NCBI GenBank assembly: GCA_964630265.1
Contig: CAZVRW010000088.1
Location: 1-10,495 of the forward strand
Length of the DNA: 10,495 bases
From: CAZBWP01 sp964630265
GTDB lineage: Bacteria > Pseudomonadota > Alphaproteobacteria > Rhodospirillales > Defluviicoccaceae
Reading direction: 5' to 3'
Position numbers and translations under genes: made by a program. Position 1 is the first letter of the stretch, and every line of letters starts with the position of its first letter. This document shows, in pieces, positions 5,763 to 10,495 of the stretch. The notes beneath the pieces were generated by a model. It had not been told where the DNA came from and did not search any database. It saw only the letters and a program-made list of their open reading frames with translations.

Positions 5763-6416
5763 GTGGCCGCCAGCATCGTGTTCCGCTTCCGTCCGCTCGT
5801 GCTCGCCGCGTGCGTCGCGGCCGCGTCGCTCGGTGGCTGCGGCGTCATGGACATTGCCATCAACAGCGCCGCCCGGGTCGGCATCGCCTCCTACCAGGAA
5901 CGCGGCATCGATGGCCGGACACGCGATCTCGCCATCAGCGGCGCCGTCCGCGAGGCGCTGTATGCGAAGAACCATGAATTCATCGTCGACCTGAGCGTCA
6001 CCGTTTACGACGGCGACGTGGTACTGAACGGCATCGTCGCCAGCGACGCCGACCGCGACGAAGCCGATCGCGTCGCCCGCTCGGTGGCCGGAGTGAACCG
6101 GGTGGCCAACGAGCTGATCGTCGCCGATCCGAGCACGCTCGACATGGCGCGCGACACCTGGATCTCGTGGCGCATCGACTCCCGCATCCTGATGGACAAG
6201 GAGATCGACTCCGTCAACTACACCATCCACACCGTGGACCGAACCGTCTATCTGATCGGCACCGCGCGGGATCAGCGGGAACTGGACCGCGTGGTTGCGC
6301 ACGTGCGCGAGGTGCCGCACGTCAAGGGCATCGTCCGTCACGTCCAGACCCGGAACGAGCGGGAAGCCCGCTTGCGCGGGGTGGCGCTTCCCGCCGACGA
6401 CGTGGCCCAGCCTTGA
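5763..6416 (+). CDS. dolP: DolP-like dual BON-domain outer-membrane lipoprotein
   Basis: The 217-residue product has an N-terminal signal peptide ending in the lipobox LGGC (Cys26 acylated; residue +2 is Gly, so outer-membrane sorting is expected). Two BON domains follow: BON1 about 52-121 (ISGAVREALYAKN..VTVYDGDVVLNGIV, conserved Gly90) and BON2 about 129-195 (ARDTWISWRIDSRIL..TVYLIGTARDQRELDRV, conserved Gly166). The order lipobox, two BON domains and the DTWI opening of BON2 match E. coli DolP (YraP), which binds anionic phospholipid and supports outer-membrane integrity. The neighbourhood with LpoA, RsmI and YraN agrees. The start is uncertain: GTG 5763 directly follows GAGG at 5759-5762, while GTG 5778 has it about 14 nt away; both keep the signal peptide. 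A generic BON/OsmY lipoprotein is the fallback name. Confidence 0.85.
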   Translation: MAASIVFRFRPLVLAACVAAASLGGCGVMDIAINSAARVGIASYQERGIDGRTRDLAISGAVREALYAKNHEFIVDLSVTVYDGDVVLNGIVASDADRDEADRVARSVAGVNRVANELIVADPSTLDMARDTWISWRIDSRILMDKEIDSVNYTIHTVDRTVYLIGTARDQRELDRVVAHVREVPHVKGIVRHVQTRNEREARLRGVALPADDVAQP

Positions 6417-6447
6417 TTCGTGGCGCCGGCTTGATTCGTGGCGCCGG
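6412..6447 (+). repeat. 18-bp tandem duplication spanning the dolP-like stop codon
   Basis: CTTGATTCGTGGCGCCGG occurs twice in tandem without mismatch (6412-6429 and 6430-6447). The first copy contains the TGA stop of the BON lipoprotein gene. Each copy carries TTGATT, a -35-like hexamer, and the palindrome GGCGCC. Confidence 0.9.
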
Positions 6448-6459
6448 CGGGCGATTAAT
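6431..6459 (+). promoter_or_regulatory. Candidate promoter for gshB
   Basis: TTGATT (6431-6436) and ATTAAT (6454-6459) are separated by exactly 17 nt; each matches the sigma-70 consensus at four of six positions. The pair lies 27 nt before the gshB start codon. A second TTGATT 18 bp upstream belongs to the tandem duplication. Transcription could also read through from the lipoprotein gene. Confidence 0.45.
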
Positions 6460-6486
6460 GTCCGGCCAGCCGGAGGAGGTGAGCGC

Positions 6487-7440
6487 ATGCGCCTGGACGT
6501 CGCCATTCAGATGGATCCCATCGACCGCATCGACATCGATGCCGACAGCACCTTCGCCCTGGCGCTGGAGGCGCAACGGCGCGGCCACACGCTGCATCAC
6601 TACCTGCCCCAGGACCTGACGCTGGCGCAGACCCGCGTCGTTGCCACGGCCCGGCCCCTCACCGTCCGCCGCGCGCGCGGCGCCCACTTCACGCTGGGCG
6701 CGCCGGTGGAGATCGACCTCGCCGACGTCGACATCGTGCTGATGCGCCAGGACCCGCCCTTCGACATGGCCTACATCACGGCGACGCACCTTCTGCAACA
6801 CGTGCATCCGCGCACCCTGGTGATCAATGATCCGGTCGAGGTGCGCAACGCGCCGGAGAAGCTGTTCGTTACGCACTTCCCCGAGTTGATGCCACCGACG
6901 CTGATCAGTTCCGACCGGGCGCGGATCATCGCCTTCCGCAAGCAGCACCGCGACATCATCGTCAAGCCGCTGTTCGGCAACGGCGGCGCCGGCGTCTTCC
7001 ACATCGATCCGGAGGACGACAACCTGAACGCCCTGCTCGAGATGTTCACCCAACTCTATCGCGAGCCGATCGTCGTGCAGAAGTACCTGCCCGAGGTGCG
7101 TGCCGGCGACAAACGCATCATCCTGGTCGACGGTCGCGCCGCCGGCGCGGTGACCCGGGTGCCGGCGGCCGGCGAGGCACGCGCCAACCTGCACGTCGGC
7201 GGCCAGGCGCTGCGCGCCAGCCTGACGCCGCGCGAACAGGAGATCTGCGAGGCCATCGGCCCCGACCTGAAGGCGCGCGGACTGATTTTCGTCGGCATCG
7301 ACGTCATCGGCGACTACCTGACCGAGATCAACGTCACCTCGCCCACCGGCATCCAGGAAATCGGCCGCTTCGACGGCACCTCGCTGGAGGCCGACCTGTG
7401 GGACGCCTTCGAGGCGCGCTTCGCGGCGACCCGGATATGA
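6487..7440 (+). CDS. gshB: Glutathione synthetase
   Basis: GshB joins glycine to gamma-glutamylcysteine using ATP, the last step of glutathione synthesis. The 317-residue product is the family's usual length. It has the N-terminal domain (MRLDVAIQMDPIDRI, then LMRQDPPFDMAYITATHLLQ, 85-104), NDPVEVRNAPEKLF (114-127), and the ATP-grasp part: KPLFGNGGAGVF glycine loop (160-171), QKYLPEVRAGDKRIILVDG (198-216), NLHVGG (234-239) and FVGIDVIGDYLTEINVTSPTG (268-288), with D272, E280 and N282 at the magnesium-ligand positions. The start is fixed by a strong GGAGGAGGT at 6472-6480, 6 nt before ATG 6487; the open frame extends further upstream, into the lipoprotein gene, without meaning. Its stop overlaps the start of the aldolase gene (ATGA). 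Confidence 0.97.
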   Translation: MRLDVAIQMDPIDRIDIDADSTFALALEAQRRGHTLHHYLPQDLTLAQTRVVATARPLTVRRARGAHFTLGAPVEIDLADVDIVLMRQDPPFDMAYITATHLLQHVHPRTLVINDPVEVRNAPEKLFVTHFPELMPPTLISSDRARIIAFRKQHRDIIVKPLFGNGGAGVFHIDPEDDNLNALLEMFTQLYREPIVVQKYLPEVRAGDKRIILVDGRAAGAVTRVPAAGEARANLHVGGQALRASLTPREQEICEAIGPDLKARGLIFVGIDVIGDYLTEINVTSPTGIQEIGRFDGTSLEADLWDAFEARFAATRI

Positions 7441-8117
7441 GCGGCGACGGGCACGACGGCATGGCCGGGGACGAGGCGGCGCTGCGCCGGGCCATCGTCG
7501 ACGCCAGCCGGAAGATGGACGCCCTCGGCCTGACCCAGGGCACCTCCGGCAACATCGGCGTCCGCTCCGGCGACGGACTGCTGGTGACGCCCAGCGGTGT
7601 GCCCCCCGAGGCGATGACGCCCGCCGACGTGGTCGCCGTCGGCTTCGACGGCAGCGCCGCCGGCGGCGGGATCCCGTCCTCCGAGTGGCGCATCCACCGC
7701 GACGTGCTGGCGGCGCGGCCGGAGATGGGCGCGGTCGTGCACGGCCATCCCACCTACTGCACGGCGCTGGCCATGCATCGCCGCGAGATCCCGGCGGTGC
7801 ACTATATGATCGCCGCGTGCGGCGGGCCGACGGTGCGCTGCGCCCCCTACGCCACCTACGGCACCGAGGCGCTGTCGAAGCTGGCCCTGTCGGCGTTGCG
7901 CGGCCGCACCGCCTGCCTGCTCGCCAACCACGGCATGCTGGCGCTCGGCCCGACCCTGGACCGGGCGCTCTGGGTGGCGCTGGAGTTGGAGACGTTGGCG
8001 CGGCAGTACATCATCGCCCTGCAACTCGGCGAGCCGGCGATCCTGCCCGACGAGGAGATCGCCCACGTGGTCGCCAAGTTCAAGCACTACGGCCAGGGCG
8101 CCAAGCCCAAGGACTGA
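7437..8117 (+). CDS. Class II aldolase/adducin family protein (FucA-like)
   Basis: The 226-residue product belongs to the zinc-dependent class II aldolases typified by L-fuculose-1-phosphate aldolase, which cleave sugar phosphates to dihydroxyacetone phosphate and an aldehyde. Visible motifs: QGTSGNIGVR (34-43) and TPSG (51-54) phosphate-binding loops, SSEWRIH with E83 at the catalytic Glu position, VHGHPTYCTAL with zinc ligands H102 and H104, YGTEAL (141-146) and ANHGMLALG with the third zinc ligand H165. All key residues are present, so it should be an active enzyme. The substrate cannot be read from sequence; ribulose- or fuculose-phosphate-type sugars, or a MtnB-type dehydratase role, are possible. 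ATG 7437 overlaps the gshB stop, giving translational coupling; ATG 7461 is an alternative. It ends 3 nt before the stop of the convergent minus-strand gene. Confidence 0.9.
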   Translation: MSGDGHDGMAGDEAALRRAIVDASRKMDALGLTQGTSGNIGVRSGDGLLVTPSGVPPEAMTPADVVAVGFDGSAAGGGIPSSEWRIHRDVLAARPEMGAVVHGHPTYCTALAMHRREIPAVHYMIAACGGPTVRCAPYATYGTEALSKLALSALRGRTACLLANHGMLALGPTLDRALWVALELETLARQYIIALQLGEPAILPDEEIAHVVAKFKHYGQGAKPKD

Positions 8118-8120
8118 GCC

Positions 8121-8567
8121 TCAGCGCCGGGCGAGCAGGCCGAGCAGGCGGTTGCGGTCGCGACCGACGTCCATGCCCAGCTGGCGGCGCCGGGTCTGCC
8201 AGTTCCCCTCCCGCGCCGCCGCGTCGACGTCGCGCTGGATGGCCGCCGTGTCGACGCGCTCGCCGGCGGCCTTGGCATCGGTCATCCGCCGCGCCACCTC
8301 CGATGCGGGCTCCAGGATCGGCGCGCCGACGCCCGGCTGGAACTGCGCCAGGGACAGCAGCCAGCCCTGGATCTCCGCCGGTGGGAACGGGTGCGCGACG
8401 TCGCCCCGCAACGCCGCCGCCAGCGCCGCCTCGACGGCCGGCTTGGGGTCGGCCAAGGTCGACTCATCGAAGATCTCCTGCGGTCCCGGTCGCAACCGGC
8501 CGAGCACCGCCCGCAGGCGCTCAAGGATCGGCAGTGCCGCGTCTGACATCTCGTCCGGCGTGCTCAT
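8121..8567 (-). CDS. Hypothetical protein, unrecognised, 148 residues
   Basis: I do not recognise this family. The chosen start (ATG at 8565-8567) is preceded on the minus strand by GGAG with about 8 nt spacing, a good ribosome-binding site; the open frame runs far upstream only as antisense of comM. The product has no signal peptide, membrane segment or Cys. It looks mostly helical, with acidic N-terminal half (ALPILERLRAVLGRL, DPKPAVEAALAAAL, EIQGWLLSLAQF), a middle EPASEVARRMTDAKAAGE, and a basic C-terminus (NWQTRRRQLGMDVGRDRNR) ending LLGLLARR. It is convergent with the aldolase gene (3-nt gap) and divergent from comM across 154 bp. Amino-acid composition looks protein-like, unlike the antisense shadows, and the placement fills an otherwise empty gap. 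No function is proposed. Confidence 0.72.
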   Translation of the reverse strand: MSTPDEMSDAALPILERLRAVLGRLRPGPQEIFDESTLADPKPAVEAALAAALRGDVAHPFPPAEIQGWLLSLAQFQPGVGAPILEPASEVARRMTDAKAAGERVDTAAIQRDVDAAAREGNWQTRRRQLGMDVGRDRNRLLGLLARR

Positions 8568-8721
8568 GCGCCCCGCTCCCGACCCGACCATGGCTGACCC
8601 AATCTGGATAGCGCGGCCGGCCATCGCTGTCGAGGCCGGCCGCGGCGCCCCAAACGGGCGTCGCGCCGCCACACCGAAGCGCCGTATGAAGGCGCGAACA
8701 AAACCGCTTTCGGGACAAGGC
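8568..8721. promoter_or_regulatory. Divergent intergenic region with an 11-bp hairpin
   Basis: This 154-bp region must hold start signals for the hypothetical gene (minus) and comM (plus). An exact inverted repeat CGCGGCCGGCC at 8612-8622 and its complement at 8634-8644 encloses an 11-nt loop. A smaller GCGCC/GGCGC stem (8679-8683 / 8691-8695) is nearer comM. I see no clear -35/-10 pair for either direction. Weak ribosome-binding sequence for comM is GGGACAAGG at 8712-8720. Confidence 0.5.
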
Positions 8722-10290
8722 ATGGTTGCGCGGGTCAACACGGTGGCCTTCCAGGGGATCGACGTCCTCGATGTCGACGTGCAGGTGCACATCGGCGGCG
8801 GCCTGGTCGGCTTCACCATCGTCGGCCTGCCGGACAAGGCCGTCGGCGAGAGCCGCGAGCGGGTGCGCGCGGCGCTCGCCGCCATGGGCCTGTCGCTGCC
8901 GCCGAAACGCATCACCGTCAACCTGGCGCCCGCCGACATCCTGAAGGAGGGCAGCCACTTCGACCTGCCCATCGCCCTCGGTCTGCTCGCAGCATTGGGC
9001 GCCGTGCCGGTGGACGCGGTGGCCGGCGTCGTCGCGCTCGGCGAGCTGGGCCTCGACGGCGCGCTGGCGCCGGTGGCCGGCGTGCTGCCGGCGGCGCTCC
9101 ACGCCAGCCGCCGGGGGCTCGCCTTCGTCTGCCCGCAGGCGCAGGGCGGCGAGGCGGCGTGGGCCGCCGACGTGGCCATCCTGGCACCCGCGACCCTGCT
9201 CGCCGCCATCAACCACTTCAAGGGCACGCAGGTCCTGAGTGCGCCGGCCCCGCGCCTCGTCGACGACGGCGCCCCGGCCCTGGACCTGGGCGACATCAAG
9301 GGCCAGGAGACGGCGAAGCGGGCGCTGGAGGTGGCGGCGGCCGGCGGCCACAACCTCTTGATGATCGGCCCGCCCGGCTCCGGCAAATCCATGCTGGCCG
9401 CCCGCCTGCCCGGCATCCTGCCGCCGCTGGACGCCGGCGAGGCGCTGGAGGTGAGCATGATCCACAGCCTCGCCGGCACGCTGGGCACCGGCGGCCTGCT
9501 GCGCCGCCGCCCCTTCCGCGACCCGCACCACTCGGCCTCCACCCCGGCGCTGGTGGGCGGCGGGCTCCGGGCCCGGCCGGGCGAGGTGTCGCTGGCGCAC
9601 CTGGGCGTGCTGTTCCTGGACGAGTTGCCGGAGTTCCAGCGGGGCGCCCTGGAGGCGCTGCGCCAGCCGCTGGAAACCGGCCAGACCACGGTCGCCCGCG
9701 CCAACGCGCACGTGACCTATCCGGCGCGGGTGCAGCTCATCGCCGCCATGAACCCCTGCCGCTGCGGCTTTCTGGACGATCCCGAGCGCGCCTGCGGCCG
9801 GGCGCCCAAGTGCGCCCAGGACTACCAGAGCCGCATCTCCGGGCCGCTGATCGACCGCATCGACCTGCACGTCGACGTGCCGGCGGTGAGCGCCGCCGAC
9901 CTCTCGCTGCCGCCGCCGGCCGAGGGCTCGGCCGAGGTCGCCGCCCGGATCTTCGCCGCCCGCGCCGCCCAGCGCCGCCGCTATGCCGGCGTGCGCGCCG
10001 GCGGTGCGGTCGAGGGTGCCGGCGGCGCCAGGCCGATCCGCACCAACGCCGAGGCCGACGGCGCCCTGCTCAACCGCGTGGCCGCACCCGACGACGCCGG
10101 CCGCCGGCTGCTCAGCGAGGCGGTGGAGCGGCTCAAGCTCTCGGCCCGCGGCTACCACCGCATGCTCAGGGTCGCCCGCACGCTCGCCGACCTGGAGGGC
10201 ACCGACGCCGTCCGCCGCGTGCACATCGCCGAGGCCCTCAGCTACCGCCGCCTCAACCCCGGCCGGACGGCGGTCCTCGGCGAAGCGTGA
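8722..10290 (+). CDS. comM: ComM/YifB family Mg-chelatase-like AAA+ ATPase
   Basis: ComM (YifB) is a hexameric AAA+ helicase that promotes branch migration during integration of transforming DNA; the gene is also common in species not known to be transformable. The 522-residue product begins MVARVNTVAFQGID, the family's usual start, and has a Lon-like N-terminal domain (about 1-180: VGLPDKAVGESRERVRAAL, ITVNLAPADILKEGSHFDLPIAL), then the ATPase domain: IKGQETAKRAL, Walker A GPPGSGKS (216-223), RPFRDPHHSAS, Walker B VLFLDELPEF with D300 and E301, and AAMNPCRCGF. Cys346, 348, 358 and 364 form the Cys cluster typical of the family. The C-terminal Mg-chelatase domain has RIDLHVDVP, LSARGYHRMLRVARTLADLEG and AEALSYRR. 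ATG 8722 is preferred; ATG 8686 would add 12 residues lacking in relatives. Role in DNA uptake here is inferred from the family only. Confidence 0.95.
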   Translation: MVARVNTVAFQGIDVLDVDVQVHIGGGLVGFTIVGLPDKAVGESRERVRAALAAMGLSLPPKRITVNLAPADILKEGSHFDLPIALGLLAALGAVPVDAVAGVVALGELGLDGALAPVAGVLPAALHASRRGLAFVCPQAQGGEAAWAADVAILAPATLLAAINHFKGTQVLSAPAPRLVDDGAPALDLGDIKGQETAKRALEVAAAGGHNLLMIGPPGSGKSMLAARLPGILPPLDAGEALEVSMIHSLAGTLGTGGLLRRRPFRDPHHSASTPALVGGGLRARPGEVSLAHLGVLFLDELPEFQRGALEALRQPLETGQTTVARANAHVTYPARVQLIAAMNPCRCGFLDDPERACGRAPKCAQDYQSRISGPLIDRIDLHVDVPAVSAADLSLPPPAEGSAEVAARIFAARAAQRRRYAGVRAGGAVEGAGGARPIRTNAEADGALLNRVAAPDDAGRRLLSEAVERLKLSARGYHRMLRVARTLADLEGTDAVRRVHIAEALSYRRLNPGRTAVLGEA

Positions 10291-10430
10291 GCGTTGCCGG
10301 TTTGGCGCGACGAAGCGCCGCAGAGTGTCGATGTCGCCCGGAAATCGGGGGGTCCTGATCGGGCTAAGTGGTTGAAAGAGTCTGTAAAGCTCTGATTTAT
10401 CGAGGTGTTGGAATCCGCGCGACGTTGAAA
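10291..10430. other. Non-coding, AT-richer stretch after comM
   Basis: No credible gene is seen. A weak hairpin GGCGC (10304-10308) / GCGCC (10315-10319) with loop GACGAA lies just after the comM stop but has no T-run. From about 10360 the sequence becomes clearly A/T-richer than the genes. TTGAAA (10372-10377) followed 17 nt later by ATTTAT (10395-10400) is a poor but possible promoter for a gene beyond the right edge. Confidence 0.4.
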
Positions 10431-10471
10431 TGTCGGAAAATGTAGGAAAAAGTAGGATTTTGTAGGGTTTT
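10431..10471 (+). repeat. Decamer-phased direct repeats (TGTAGGAAAA type)
   Basis: Four successive 10-mers are variants of one motif: TGTCGGAAAA (10431), TGTAGGAAAA (10441), AGTAGGATTT (10451) and TGTAGGGTTT (10461), then T. The GG core recurs every 10 bp, with A- or T-runs in the same phase. Such phasing places the same DNA face on one side of the helix and would favour bending or cooperative protein binding. No gene overlaps it. Confidence 0.8.
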
Positions 10472-10477
10472 CGGCCC

Positions 10478-10495
10478 GGCCGGCGCGGCCGGCGC
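10478..10495 (+). repeat. 9-bp GC-only tandem duplication at window edge
   Basis: GGCCGGCGC is repeated twice without mismatch (10478-10486, 10487-10495) and reaches the window end, so the array may continue. It contains the palindromes GGCC, GCCGGC and GCGC and can fold on itself. Nothing more can be said from this fragment. Confidence 0.6.

Noticed and set aside
5625..6506. 293-residue minus-strand frame opposite the BON lipoprotein
   Set aside because: It runs through the terminator hairpin and has no recognisable domain, whereas the plus-strand frame has lipobox and two BON domains.
7685..8611. 308-residue plus-strand frame across the aldolase and hypothetical genes
   Set aside because: Low-complexity Pro/Arg/Ala reading out of frame with the aldolase, and it spans the convergent gene boundary.
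8521..10224. 567-residue minus-strand open frame opposite comM
   Set aside because: Long open antisense frames are expected in GC-rich coding DNA; the reading shows no domain, and comM on the other strand has complete AAA+ motifs.
10304..10319. Intrinsic terminator after comM
   Set aside because: Only a 5-bp stem and no T-run follows it, so termination is not supported.

Overview
The window is a GC-rich (roughly 70% by eye) bacterial chromosome segment with densely packed housekeeping genes. The gene content and order (rph-rdgB-hemW, an LpoA-type lipoprotein divergent from rsmI-yraN, a dual-BON lipoprotein, gshB, comM/yifB) and the protein sequences suggest an alphaproteobacterium, probably of the Rhodospirillales. 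This is inferred from family resemblance; there is no rRNA or other marker here. No CRISPR array, insertion sequence, prophage gene, tRNA or rRNA is visible.

Layout. (1) 1-2573, plus strand: rph, rdgB and hemW form a tight operon (25-nt gap, then an ATGA overlap). Their products cover tRNA 3'-end trimming, nucleotide-pool cleaning and a radical-SAM heme chaperone. (2) 2574-2863: a 26-bp tandem repeat interrupted by a 100-N assembly gap, lying between the converging 3' ends of hemW and the next gene. (3) 2846-4192, minus strand: an LpoA-like outer-membrane lipoprotein gene whose last codons and stop lie inside the repeat. It shares a 50-bp divergent region with (4) 4243-5567, plus strand: rsmI and yraN, overlapping by ATGA, ended by a strong intrinsic terminator at 5628-5688. 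(5) 5763-8117, plus strand: a DolP-like dual-BON lipoprotein, then gshB and a class II aldolase (gshB/aldolase overlap ATGA), with a candidate internal promoter built on a duplicated 18-bp unit before gshB. (6) 8121-8567, minus strand: a small unrecognised protein gene, convergent with the aldolase and divergent from (7) comM/yifB at 8722-10290. (8) 10291-10495: a non-coding stretch, clearly more AT-rich than the rest, ending in decamer-phased GTAGGA-type repeats and a GC-rich 9-mer duplication.

How the genes relate. The set lpoA-like / rsmI / yraN / dolP-like is the same neighbourhood known in E. coli (rsmI divergent from lpoA-yraN-diaA-dolP), rearranged here so that yraN follows rsmI, and with no diaA. 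This links cell-envelope maintenance (PBP activation, outer-membrane integrity) to 16S rRNA methylation. The rest is core metabolism and DNA processing. I see no new defence or mobile system. The most notable features are repeats: a 26-bp array that broke the assembly, a 21-bp in-frame minisatellite in yraN, an 18-bp duplication that copies a putative -35 element, and phased decamers at the right edge.
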